DNA of 64,000 nt from Streptomyces sp. YIM 121038 (GTDB lineage Bacteria; Actinomycetota; Actinomycetes; Streptomycetales; Streptomycetaceae). Location of the stretch: assembly GCF_006088715.1 (NCBI RefSeq), contig NZ_CP030772.1, forward strand, positions 496,001 to 560,000, written 5' to 3'. The first letter of the stretch is position 1. Each line of letters begins with the position of its first letter. Made by a program: the position numbers and the translations under genes. The notes under the pieces are model-generated. The model searched no databases. It saw nothing but the letters and a program-made list of their open reading frames with translations, and was not told the origin of the DNA. Of the stretch, positions 8,488 through 17,939 are shown one piece after another.

Positions 8488-10978
8488 ACGAAGATGGTTT
8501 TCTGCGCCCGGCCGACTTCGAGCATGGCTTGGTAGACGGGGTGGGAGGCGGTGCGGGTGAAGCGCCGCAGGATCGCCTCGGTGGAGGCGGTGCCGACCCG
8601 GATCGCGGTCGCGTACTTGATGGGCTGGTCGTAGTTGTTCTCGATGACGTCCCGGCGGATCGGGTGGGTCATCGCGTCGGCCAGGCGCTCGTAGCTGTCC
8701 TCGTCCTCACGGCCCGGCCGGTACAGCTTGACCTTGTTGATCTGCTTGATGCGCGGCAGCAGGTCGTAGCCCAGGAGCCTGGTCAGTCCGAACCCGATTT
8801 CCGACTGGCCATGCGAGTCGACGTAGTTGCCCTCGGCCTGCATCGTCGTGGCGTGCCGCACCATGCCCTCGATGGCGGCGGCGACCTCGGAGGCGGTGCA
8901 GTTCAGCAGCTGGCTGTGAATGGCCATCGAACCTTTCTCGATGTGCCAGTACACGAGCACGCCGCGGCCCCCGTACCGGGAGTGCCACTCGGTGAAGATG
9001 TTGCGGTCCCACGCCTTGAAGCGCGTGGAGTCCGACGCCACGGTGGTCGTGCCCTGCCCCCACACCGTCTCGGAGCGCGCCGCGAAGGTGGCGTTGGCGA
9101 TCTCGACGCCTGCGGCCTTGAGGCCGACGGCCGTCAGGTAGCGGCCGGCGGTGTAGCGCAGCTCTTCCTCGCTGTGCCCGTGCTCGTCGGCCGCGACCGA
9201 GCTGATCCCCGAGTTGGTGCCGTACGCGTAGGCGATCAGCAGCAGGCGTTCCAGGAGCTTCGCCTCGTCGATGGCCTCGCGGGTGCCGACGGGGGCGAGG
9301 GCCTTGAGCATCCCGGTGCGCAGGGCGGCTTCCTTCAGGATGTCGATGAGGGCCACGGTGCCCCACTTCTTGCGGATCGCCTTCTTGAGGCGGCGCAGGT
9401 TCTTGGGCTCCTTCTGGGGCTCGGGCTCGGTGAACTTGATCGCCCCGTTGCGGTGCTTGCCGCTGATCGTCACCCACGGGAGCTTGGGCAGCTTGGTGTC
9501 CAGGGCGGACAGCTCGGTGTGCATCTCGCTCTGGAGCTGGGCGATGAACAGCTTGGCGTCGCGCGGCTTGTTCAGTTTCTCGTAGTACTCCGCGCGCCTG
9601 ATCTCGAAGTCGTCGGGCAGGTCCTCGTCGGGGTTGCGCCACTTGTCGGCGCCGTCCACCCAGATTTCCTTGCAGCGCAGCCTCTCGCGCAGGGCCTGGA
9701 AGACACACGCCTCGTACACGGTGCACATGACGCGCTGGGGCCCCTTGTCGGGGGTGAAGAGCGCGAACTCCATCCAGTCCTTGCGCACGACGCCGTCGAG
9801 CGGGATGATCTCGCCGAGCGGCAGGTAGGTGGTGGCGGAGTCCTTGTGCCGCTCAATCAGGGCCAGGGCCTCGATGACGGGCTTGTGCTGGTCGTTGGAG
9901 GAGTGGAAGGCGAGCACCTCCAGGAGTTTCATCAGGCCGCTGCGGTAGTGGTTGCTGTAGGAGGACTTGAACACCTCCCGCTTGGACTTGGCGAAGGCGG
10001 CGTTGGTCGCTTTCATCTCCGCGACCAGGTCCTTGAGCGTCTTCTCTCCGCCGGCCGCCGGGTAGATGACGGAGCGGACCGAGCCGTCCGGAGCCCTGAG
10101 GGAGGCTTCGGCGATCTTTCCCAGGAGTCCGGACTTGCCGCGGACCTTGGTGAACTCGGCGACGAACGCCTCGGTCACCTTCTTCTCCGCCCGCGCGTTG
10201 ATGCGGTGCACGGTGGAGTTCAGCAGCTCCACCAGGGTGTCGGTGATCTCCCGCTGGCGCTGGAACAGCAGGGCGGCCAGCAGCACGTGCCGTACGGGGG
10301 CGTCGAAGCGCCGCAGGTGGCTGGGTGAGGACGCGGATGCGCGGGCTCGCCAGGCGTTGATGACTTGCACGCCGATGCCGGTGAACGCGGTGGCCGGGAC
10401 GCCGACGGTGCGGACCTGCTTGAGTTTCTTGATCTCGTCCAGCACCGAGTTGAGGCTGGCGTTGCCCGGATGCGCCTTGATGTCGGCCAGCACCGACTCC
10501 ACATCGTCTTCGTCCTCTTGCGAGGCGTCGCCATCCACGGCCGCCCGGTCGTCCTGTCCGGTGTCGTCGCCGTTCGGGTCGGTGAAGACCAGCGCGTCCA
10601 GCCGACGGGGGCAGTCCTTCTTCCGGGCGAGCCGTGCGGCGACCTCGGCGACGGCCCGCTCGCCTGCCTGGTGCAGCGCGGACCGGATGATCGTGGTGAC
10701 CTGGGCTGTGGTCGGCGGCTCGATCAGGTCCACGCGCATCTGCCGCAGCAGCTCGGCCCGCACCTGCTCCTCGCGGCGTTCGTCGTGCCAGATCACGTCC
10801 ACCAGGTGCGAGACGAGCTTGACCAGGTCGGTCTTCGTGCACTCGTGCCATCCGGTCAGATCCCGCAGCTCGCTGCGGTGCCGTTTCGCGGCACGCGAGG
10901 TGAAGTCATAGGACCCCAGCTCGGAAGAGGCGACGCCCACCTGTTTGGCGACGTGCTCGACCGCATCGGGCGGGAGCT
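8488..10978 (-). pseudogene. Tn3-family transposase TnpA, truncated at both ends
   Basis: About 830 residues of a Tn3-family TnpA. Two of three catalytic acids are visible: Asp in TTTVASDSTRFKAW and Asp in NYVDSHGQSEIGFG. Homology stops near 8488 at EVGRAQKTIF, before the catalytic Glu segment, so the protein is inactive. At its 5' end the frame runs unbroken (ELPPDAVEHVAKQVG) into the left edge of an IS701 element at 10979, which removed the N-terminus. The N-terminal coding part is not found on the far side of the IS pile-up, so a deletion followed the insertions. Confidence 0.85.
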
Positions 10979-11000
10979 CTAGTACTCCAGCAGCGGTTCG

Positions 11001-12187
11001 CTATCTGGCCTGGTCGAAGGCGTCGTCGGGAGTGTAGTGGTTTGGTCGTGGGTCGGGGGTGGTCTGGCCGGACCGCCCCTCCAACGTGTGGAGTCGTCGC
11101 TGGTAGTGGCAGCGGCGGGAGACGGCCTGGTGTCTGCGGCGCCAGCGAGACCAGTTCAGAGCGTGCGTGCGAAGCGGCCGCCCGGTTTGGCGGTTCGGGC
11201 CGAGGCGAAGTGCCAGGAGCCGGCGGACTTCTGCCACGGTGAGCGGAGCCAGGGTGCCGGAAGCGTTTCTGCACCCCCCTTTCCCGCCGCGTCGGCTGCC
11301 ATGACCGCGAGGTAGGCGTGAGCGAGCATGGCCAGGGTGATGTGCCGGAACCAGCCGACGTAGCGGCGGACCTCGTACTGGTCCAGGCCGCACTCGTTCT
11401 TTGCCGCCTGGAAGCACTCCTCGATCTGCCAGCGCATCCCGGCGATCCTCACCAGGTCGGCCACTGTGGTCTCCCGCGGTGCGTAGGCGAGGAAGTAGGC
11501 GATCTCCTGGGACTTGCTGATGCTGCGGCGGGCCAGTGCCCAGCGTCGGCGTACGGGGGCCTCGCCCTGGCAGTCGAACTCGGCCACCGTGGGCAGCTCC
11601 AGTGCCGCCCAGTGGTAGCGCCTTGGTCCTTTGGCGCCGTCACCGCACGAGATCGTCTCCCACGCCTCGCCGGGGGCCTGGGCAAACAGGTAGTCGATGC
11701 GCGGGCCGAAGACCTGCTGGGACTTGGGCACTGCGAGCACGTAGCCGAGGCCGGACTGCTCGATCAGGCGACGAAAGCGTCCCTCCTGCCCGTAGGCGGA
11801 GTCCGCAGCCACCCACGCAAGAGGGAGATCCGAGGCCAGAGCACGCAGCACCAGGCGCTTGGCCAGCTCGCCCTTCGTGGCGAAGCCTCGTTCGTCGGGG
11901 ACCTTCGCCGCCCGGCAGCGTTCCCGGTCCTCCGTCCAGGACTTGGGCAGGTAGAGCTCCTGGTCCACCAGGGCGCGGCCGCGGGTGGTGGCGTAGGCGG
12001 CGAAGACGCCGATCTGGCAGTTCTCGGTGCGGCCGGCGGTGCCGGAGTACTGACGCTGCACCCCGGCGGAGGTGGTGCCCTTCTTGACGAAGCCGGTGTC
12101 ATCGATGACGAGCACCCCGCCGTCTACGCCGAGGTGCTCGGCGACGTATGCCTGAAGGTCGTCGCGGACGTCGTCGGCATCCCAGTT
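11001..12187 (-). pseudogene. IS701-family transposase, distal (C-terminal) part
   Basis: Continues the transposase whose N-terminal part lies at 15188-15412. Starting at WDADDVRDDLQAYVAEHLG it carries the DDE core: VLVIDDTGFVKKG (first Asp), VAADSAYGQEGRF (second Asp), and MRWQIEECFQAAKNECGLDQ (Glu). A frame change falls at a run of six C (11274-11279); after it the conserved tail RRLLALRLGPNRQ continues in another frame and ends within the terminal repeat. Translation in the first frame would stop at 11156. The interruption by ISKra4 alone abolishes function. Confidence 0.85.
12179..12187. repeat. 9-bp target duplication of the ISKra4-family element (left copy)
   Basis: ATCCCAGTT at 12179-12187 recurs at 15188-15196, immediately outside the GGGTGCGG ends of the inserted element. 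Removing the insert and one copy restores the IS701 transposase reading LLNAANWD-ADDVRDDL. Confidence 0.92.
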
Positions 12188-12289
12188 GGGTGCGGTTCTT
12201 CTGAAGGGAAGCAGCCAGTAGGTCGGTGCTGATCGGGGTGTGCTCGGCCTGGGTCCTCTCTACCGTGGACGGTGGAGGAGGCGATCCTG

Positions 12290-12838
12290 ATGGGCTCGTT
12301 GTTCGAGGAGTTGGAGGCCCGGGAGGCGATTGCCCGGGTGCGGGTGGACGAGCTTGAGGAACAACTGGCCGAGGTGACGGGTCGGTTGGAGGAGGCTCGT
12401 GAGCATCTGCAGCGGTTGCGGATCGCTCGGGATACGGTGTCCGAGGTGATGGCCGAGATGTCGGCTGATGCATCCGCCGCGGTGGATGCCGAGCCGGAGG
12501 CAGTCGGGGCGGAGGACGCCGAGGATTCATCTGCGTACGCCGGAGCCGAGCGGCAGATGGTGGGGGTGCTGGCGGTGCCCCACTGGCGGCCGGGGATGGA
12601 AACAGGTGCACTCCCGAAGATCTACCGGGACATCGTGGAAGTGGTCCGGGATGCGCCGGGGCCGGTGCGGGCCAAGCAGGTCGTGCCGAGGATCGGGTTG
12701 CCTGCCGAGGTGGGGAAGATCGAGGGGACACGGGGGAAGCTGAAGCGGCTGGTCGCCAGGGGCTGGCTGGCTGAGGGTGATCCGGGCCTGTTCACGGTGG
12801 CCCGTCACGAGACGGAAACGGGGTCCAACTCCTCTTGA
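12290..12838 (+). CDS. Coiled-coil accessory protein of the ISKra4 element
   Basis: 182 residues from ATG 12290; GGAGGAG at 12274-12280 fixes this start rather than the upstream GTG. The N-terminal ~60 residues are a heptad-rich coiled coil (LFEELEAREAIARVRVDELE). The C-terminal third (VVRDAPGPVRAKQVVPRIG, then KRLVARGWLAEGDPGLF) looks like a small winged-helix domain. Similar proteins accompany several Streptomyces insertion sequences. It ends a few bases before the transposase leader, so the two are probably co-transcribed. Role unknown: end binding or regulation are possible. Confidence 0.7.
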   Translation: MGSLFEELEAREAIARVRVDELEEQLAEVTGRLEEAREHLQRLRIARDTVSEVMAEMSADASAAVDAEPEAVGAEDAEDSSAYAGAERQMVGVLAVPHWRPGMETGALPKIYRDIVEVVRDAPGPVRAKQVVPRIGLPAEVGKIEGTRGKLKRLVARGWLAEGDPGLFTVARHETETGSNSS

Positions 12839-12842
12839 GGAA

Positions 12843-12903
12843 GGGGCTCTTCTCCTTAGAGTCGAAGGTGCCAACCAAATCGACGCCCGCCGAGAAGAGC
12901 CCC
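12843..12903. promoter_or_regulatory. Inverted repeat in the leader of the ISKra4 transposase
   Basis: GGGGCTCTTCTC at 12843-12854 is perfectly complementary to GAGAAGAGCCCC at 12892-12903, with a 37-nt loop. The right arm ends 3 nt before the likely ATG at 12907 and covers the place of its ribosome binding site, so a hairpin in the mRNA would sequester the start. This could limit transposase translation from read-through transcripts. Confidence 0.65.
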
Positions 12904-12906
12904 GGG

Positions 12907-14439
12907 ATGGAACCGTATGACACAAGCGTGAGTGCTGACCTGTTTGCCGGCTCGGTCAGTGCCTTCGAATCGCTGTTACGCACCTTGCAAGGCGAGCCAG
13001 CCCAGTCGTTGACCCATGCTGAGCTGGAAGAACACCTGGAAGAAGCCGGACGCGGGCTGCTGCGGCAGCTACTGCAGGATCACCTGGATCTGCGGGCCCG
13101 CAGGGAACAAGAGGCAGCCAGGCGGGAAGCCCGGCCACGAGTGACCGGCTCGGACGGGCGGTCGCGTCCGTGGCGGGAGACGGGCCATGCACGCTGGCTG
13201 GCCTGCATGTTCGGCCTGGTGCGGGTGAAACGCATGGCCTATCGAGGCCCGTCGATGGCCAACGTCCACCCGGCCGATGCGACGCTGTCGCTTCCCGCGG
13301 GTCGGCACTCGATGGGACTGCGGCGCCTGGCGGTGACCGAGGCGGTCCGAGGCTCGTTCGACCAGTCTCAGCAGGCGATCGAGCGACGCTGCGGACCCGT
13401 GCTGGGCAAGCGCCGTCTTGAACAACTCGTGGCCGCCGCCTCCGGCGACATCGACTCCTTCTACCAGCAGCACATTCCCGTCCCCAGCAGCCGGGACGTC
13501 CTGCTGGTCATCGAGGTCGACGGCAAGGGCGTGGTCATGCGACCGGAGGCATTGCGGCCCGCCACTCAAAGAGCCCGTCTCGCCGCCGAGTCCGGACATC
13601 GCAGCCGACTTGCGCCGGGCGAGAAGCCCAACCGCAAGAGGATGGCCACCGTGGCCTGCGTCTTCGACGCCGTCCCCGCTCCCCGGCGCCCGCACGATGT
13701 GATCCATCCGCCCGGCGGCCGCAGCACCCGCCGCCGCATCCGCCGCGGCCCGGCCGCGATACGGAAGTGGTGCACTGCTTCCCTCCTGCATCCGCCTGAG
13801 AAGGTCATCGCCGACGTCTTCGCCCAGGCCGAAGCCCGCGATCCCGGTCACCAACGCTGCTGGGTTGTTCTGGTCGACGGCGCCCGCCACCAACTCGACC
13901 TGATCCAGAAGGAGGCTGCCCGTCGCGGCTGCACGATCAACGTGCTCCTGGATTTCGTGCACGTCACCGAGTATGTCTGGACCGCGGCCCATGCCTTCCA
14001 CAAGGTCGGCAGCGCAGAGGCCGACGCCTGGGTCGCCGACCATCTGACCATGATCCTTGCAGGTCAAGCATTCCGCGCCGCCCAGGAGATGAGCACCCAA
14101 GCTGAACAGGCCGGCCTCCGCGCCAGCCGACGAGAAGCCGTCGATATCTGTCGTCGCTATCTGACTGGTCACCTCGACCAGCTCCGCTACGACATTGCCC
14201 TGGCCGCGGGCTGGCCGATCGCCACCGGCGCGATCGAAGGTGCCTGCCGCCACCTGATCGGCGACCGCCTGGACATCACCGGAGCCCGCTGGGGCCTCAC
14301 CGGCGCCGAAGCCGTCCTCCGACTCCGTTCACTGATCACGAACGGCGACTTCGAGGGCTACTGGATCTTCCACTCGGCCCGCGAACACCAACGTCTCTAT
14401 CCCAGCCCCAACCAGCAAAACTACGGCCTCTCTGCTTGA
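12907..14439 (+). CDS. ISKra4-family transposase
   Basis: 510 residues from ATG 12907 (an upstream TTG at 12835 overlaps the previous stop and is less likely). Conserved features: a helical N-terminus (HAELEEHLEEAGRGLLRQLL), a Cys-containing patch (WLACMFGLVRVKRMAYRG), the catalytic core with Asp in VLLVIEVDGKGVVM and Asp in WVVLVDGARHQLD, and the C-terminal Glu in ATGAIEGACRHLIGDRLD, ending near the usual RLYP tail. The frame is uninterrupted, so this is one of the few potentially active transposases in the left half of the window. Confidence 0.88.
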   Translation: MEPYDTSVSADLFAGSVSAFESLLRTLQGEPAQSLTHAELEEHLEEAGRGLLRQLLQDHLDLRARREQEAARREARPRVTGSDGRSRPWRETGHARWLACMFGLVRVKRMAYRGPSMANVHPADATLSLPAGRHSMGLRRLAVTEAVRGSFDQSQQAIERRCGPVLGKRRLEQLVAAASGDIDSFYQQHIPVPSSRDVLLVIEVDGKGVVMRPEALRPATQRARLAAESGHRSRLAPGEKPNRKRMATVACVFDAVPAPRRPHDVIHPPGGRSTRRRIRRGPAAIRKWCTASLLHPPEKVIADVFAQAEARDPGHQRCWVVLVDGARHQLDLIQKEAARRGCTINVLLDFVHVTEYVWTAAHAFHKVGSAEADAWVADHLTMILAGQAFRAAQEMSTQAEQAGLRASRREAVDICRRYLTGHLDQLRYDIALAAGWPIATGAIEGACRHLIGDRLDITGARWGLTGAEAVLRLRSLITNGDFEGYWIFHSAREHQRLYPSPNQQNYGLSA

Positions 14440-14492
14440 TCCCGCATCGAAAAGTGCTGGCCCGATTGCCCTCGTCGAGTCAGGATCCTGTG

Positions 14493-15103
14493 GTGCGCTA
14501 TGCCAACGAGGACGCCGAACTTCTGGACCTGGTCCGCCGCTACGTAACGCCTGGCCGCCGCTATCTGAAGCTCGGCGGCAGTTTGACGAACCCGAGTACG
14601 GCCAATTCGCGCGACGTCTTGCCGAGGATGCCGAGCTCATCACCGCGCATGAACTCCTCACCCTTCTTGAGGGCGGGTGGCGTGAGCGACGAACCGCCGC
14701 ATGGCTCATCGCCGTGTCTCGCCGGACCGAGTTCCGCGAGCGCCTTGGGGAGCTCCTGCTGGCCAGCGAGGTCTGCTGCACAGGCTTGGCATACTGCGTG
14801 GCTCTGGCCTCCTTCGGCACACCGGAGGACGCCGATCACTTGACCGCTTACCTTGATCGCTACCTGGGCCGCCCCGACCTCGACTACGACCAACTCGTAG
14901 CGATGGGCGCCCTTCTGTACATCGACCTGAACCTCAGCGACAACAAGGCCGCCCGCTTCCTAACTCCGGACGGACTGTGGCATCAGTGGCTCCAGGACAG
15001 ACCCGACAGGCAGCACGCCAACGCCTACGTGACCTACCTGAGCCTGATCCGCCGACTCTGCGCCTTCGCCGAGGAATGCGCTGAGCTGCGTTCAACGGGG
15101 TAG
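14493..15103 (+). pseudogene. DUF6000-family passenger protein, frameshifted
   Basis: The first frame (GTG 14493) encodes VRYANEDAELLDLVRRYVTP then RRYLKL, and the rest follows in another frame from about 14573: RQFDEPEYGQFARRLAEDAE, TEFRERLGELLLASEVCC, TPEDADHLTAYLDRYL. Together these match the DUF6000 family over its length of about 200 residues; function of the family is not known to me. The indel lies in ggcggc near 14572-14577. It sits between the transposase and the right terminal repeat, so it travels as cargo of the ISKra4 element. Confidence 0.7.
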
Positions 15104-15187
15104 CGACAACACCGTCGCAGTCGGTCTGGTGTCACCCCCTGTGACAACTACCGCGTTTCGACGAATCACTTCAGAGGATCCGCACCC

Positions 15188-15412
15188 ATCCCAGTTCGCC
15201 GCGTTCAGCAGCCGCTGGAAGCCATCAGGGGTGTGGTGCCCGGCGAACTCGGCCAGCTGCCAGCCGTTTTTACGGCTGACGGGAGCGAGAAGCCCCCGCA
15301 CATAGTCCCGCATCCGACGCCGCAGGTCCGCGCGGCCGAAGCGGTGGCCAATGCGCAAGAAGAGAGTGTCGAGTTCCCGCTCCCAGGTCACGTCCGCATG
15401 CTCGTCGATCAC
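15188..15412 (-). pseudogene. IS701-family transposase, proximal (N-terminal) part
   Basis: From a probable GTG at 15412 the complement encodes TWERELDTLFLRIGHRFGRA, RDYVRGLLAPVSRKNGWQLA and GFQRLLNAANWD, the conserved N-terminal region of IS701 transposases. It breaks at the ISKra4 right end (15187); the continuation is at 12187 and below. A 9-bp duplication (15188-15196) belongs to both sides. Confidence 0.85.
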
Positions 15413-15568
15413 CTTGGAAGGCTGTCGGCACCGGAGTCGGCCAGCCAAATCCTGACCCACACGTGGGAGGGGCGGTCCGGCCAGACCACCCCCGACCCAC
15501 GACCAAACCACTACACTCCCGACGACGCCTTCGACCAGGCCAGATAGCGAACCGCTGCTGGAGTACTA

Positions 15569-16778
15569 GTGCTGCGTTCCTCATAAGACGTACACATATC
15601 GACGCTTGCGTGTGCGGGTGGGAGGGGCCGGTCGGCCCCAGACCCAGGGTCTGGCGTGGGCGTTGAGCTGGGTGGTGGCTATTTCGGTGGCGTAGGTGAT
15701 GTCGTGAGGATTGCAGAAGGAACGACCGGCGAGGGCGGCCTTGCGGAACAGCCGCCACCAGCCTTCTTGCAGGTTGAGCCAGCAGGCGCCGACGGGGATG
15801 AACGCGTGGTGGATACGCGGGTGGTCTTCCAGCCAGGCCCGGGTGGACACACTGCGGTGCGCGGACAGGTTGTCGGTGACGATCCAGATCGTCCCGGTCG
15901 GGTTGGCCTGCTCGACCCGCTCGAGGAACTGCTGGTAGCAGACGCTGCTGCGCGATGGTGCGGTCATCGTGACCTCATGACCGTCACGGATACGCAGCCC
16001 GCCGAAGACCCAGGTCTTCTCCGGCCCGCGTCCGTAGTCAAGTTCGGACTTGATCCGGTGCCCATCCGCGACCAGGCCGGTGCGGGTGGAAACGTACGCG
16101 GGATCACCGGACCGAGTTCGTCGGCGCAGATGACCGTGGCGCCGGGCGGCGGACTGGTGTACAGGCCGATGATCCGCGTCCTTTTGGGGCGTCCGGATCA
16201 CGCGAGCGGGTCCACGAACGGGGACGACGCCATCGCACCCCCTCGGCCAACAGGATCCGGCGGACCTGTGAACGGCCGACCTGGATTCCCCCGGCCTGGG
16301 CTGCAGCGGCCAGCGCGGACAAGGTCCACTCCGCCGGGCCCAACTCATCTGGTGCCCACAGCTCGCCGACGGGTTCCCAGCGCAGTCGGCCCGGTGGCAG
16401 CCCTCTGACCAGCGCGATGATGCGAGAGCGTTCCTGCTCGGTGATCCGGCGCTTGCGGCCCTGCCCGCCCAGGTCCTCCAGCCCAGCAATGCCCTGACGG
16501 TTGAAGCGGTGCAGCCAGCGCCGCACGGTCTTGGCACTGCACCCCAACGTGTCCGCGATCGCCGGCACCCGCTGTCCGGACCAGCTCAGCTGAACCATGC
16601 AGGCCCGCATCGACAGATCGCGCGGCGCTTTCCGGGCCCGCACCAGCCGGTTCACGATCTTCTGCTCTTCCTCGCCGCGGCCTGGCCGCGCCCACAGCAC
16701 CATCGCTCAGCACCCACCCCGAGCATCCGCGCATGCCCCGCTACCAGCACATTTACCCCCCAAACGGGAACGCAGCAC
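15569..16778 (-). mobile_element. IS630-family element a
   Basis: Ends are GTGCTGCGTTCC at 15569 and its reverse complement ending at 16778, with TA on both sides (15567-15568 and 16779-16780), the IS630 target duplication. The left TA is inside the CTAG flank of IS701. The right TA is shared with the next IS630 element, so the two are in tandem. Confidence 0.88.
15581..16703 (-). pseudogene. IS630-family transposase of element a, two frame breaks
   Basis: The N-terminal helix-turn-helix half (LSMRACMVQLSWSGQRVP, LGCSAKTVRRWLHRFNRQG) is in one frame. The middle, with the first catalytic Asp (GATVICADELGP), is in a second frame. The distal part (IWIVTDNLSAHRS with the second Asp, WLNLQEGWWRLFRK with the Glu) is in a third. 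The breaks lie near 16190 and 16070. One programmed shift could be tolerated in this family, two are unlikely, so I treat it as inactive. Confidence 0.75.
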
Positions 16779-16780
16779 TA

Positions 16781-17937
16781 CTGAGTTTTTCGTTGGTTCT
16801 GTGAGTGCAGGGGCTTCGGCGGTGTGAGCATGCTGGTGTGTCTTCCGAGTCGCAGGCTGTTGTTTCCGATGTCTCCGTTCTGCCTTTGACGCGGCCGCAG
16901 TTGGCCGAGGCCCGTCGCATGCGCGCGGTCGAGTTGTTCGAACTGGGACGTTCTACATCCGAGGTCGCGCGGATGGTGGGGATGCATCCCGAGAGCGTGC
17001 GCCGGTGGAGACGCCTGTGGGAGCAGGGTGGAGCTCAAGCTCTGCGGCGGCGGCCTGCCACCGGCCGGCCGCCCAAGCTGGATGACCCCCAAGTCGGGCT
17101 GGTGCGGGCCGCGTTGGAACAAGGCGCCCAGGCGCACGGGTTCGAGGCGGATCTGTGGACCCTGGAACGGGTCGGCGTGCTGGTGGAGCGGGTGACCGGG
17201 GTGAGGCTGGCCCGGGCATCCGTGTGGCGGCTGCTGACCGGGCGGCTGGGGTGGAGTCTGCAGCGTCCCCGACGTCAGGCCGTCGAGCGGGACGAGCCCG
17301 AGATCGCCCGATGGGTCGCCAAGGAGTGGCCACGCATCAAAATGGGGCGGTGAAGAAACGTGCCTGGATCGTATTCTTCGACGAATCAGGCGTGTCGCTG
17401 CTGCCCCAGGTACGCCGCACCTACGCACCCCGCGGGCACACTCCCATCCTGCGGCACCGGCTGAACTGGAAGCGCGCCGGGATGGCCGCCGCGCTGGGCT
17501 ACCACGCCGCGGACCCCGAACGCGGCCCGCGAATGTGCTTCCACCTCAAACCCGGCAGCTGCAACACCACTTCCTTGAACGAGGTGCTGGAACAGGTCAA
17601 GGCCTTCTACGCTGGCGAATCGGTGGTGTTGGTGTGGGACGGACTGTCGGCCCACCGGAGTCGGGACATGCGGGCCTGGGCGGCCGAACAGGACTGGTTG
17701 ACCCTGGAGCGGCTACCGGCCTACGCACCCGAACTCAACCCGGTGGAACTGCTGTGGTCGGCCATCAAGACCCGCGAGCTGGCCAACCTCGCCGGCGACC
17801 ACCTCGCCGACATCGCCGACGCCGCCGAAAGCGGCATCCACCGGATCTGCTCCAACGAACAACTCCCGTGGTCCTTCCTCACCCATACCGGACTAACACT
17901 CCACCCCAAACCACCACAGAACTAACGAAAAACTCAG
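16781..17937 (+). mobile_element. IS630-family element b
   Basis: CTGAGTTTTTCGTTGGTTCT at 16781 matches the reversed right end at 17937 with one mismatch over 23 bp. TA flanks both sides (16779-16780, 17938-17939). On its right it interrupts an ISL3-family transposase gene. Confidence 0.9.
16838..17925 (+). CDS. IS630-family transposase of element b, two overlapping frames
   Basis: Frame 1 (GTG 16838 to 17353) carries the helix-turn-helix part: AEARRMRAVELFELGRSTSE, VGMHPESVRRWRRLWEQGG. Frame 2 continues with the DDE core: AWIVFFDESGVSLLPQVRRT (Asp), VVLVWDGLSAHRS (Asp), YAPELNPVELLWSAIK (Glu), ending at 17925. The switch falls in caaaatgggg at about 17339-17348. Overlapping frames are common in actinomycete IS630 transposases and may be joined by ribosomal frameshifting; alternatively one base was lost. 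All catalytic residues are present. Confidence 0.75.
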
Positions 17938-17939
17938 TA

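Larger units (their letters stand above)
12188..15187 (+). mobile_element. ISKra4-family element of exactly 3000 bp with passenger genes
   Basis: Ends are GGGTGCGGTTCTTCTGAAG (left) and, reversed, GGGTGCGGATCCTCTGAAG (right): 19 bp with two mismatches, starting GGG as known for ISKra4-group elements, and with a 9-bp target duplication, also characteristic. Contents in order: a coiled-coil accessory protein (12290), an inverted repeat (12843-12903), the transposase (12907) and a frameshifted DUF6000 gene (14493). All genes are on the plus strand, opposite to the interrupted IS701 transposase. Confidence 0.92.
10983..15565 (-). mobile_element. IS701-family element, interrupted by an ISKra4-family element
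   Basis: Both ends begin TACTCCAGCAGCGGTTCG and form a terminal inverted repeat that is perfect for 100 bp (10983-11082 against 15466-15565), then continues with one mismatch. CTAG flanks both ends (10979-10982 and 15566-15569), the YTAR-type 4-bp target duplication of IS701. Subtracting the 3000-bp insert and its 9-bp duplication gives an original IS of 1574 bp. It inserted at the 5' side of the Tn3 tnpA fragment. Confidence 0.9.

Noticed and set aside
8529..10328. A 599-codon plus-strand open frame opposite the Tn3 tnpA
   Set aside because: Low-complexity Gly/Leu/Val-rich antisense frame with no domains; the complement is a clear TnpA.
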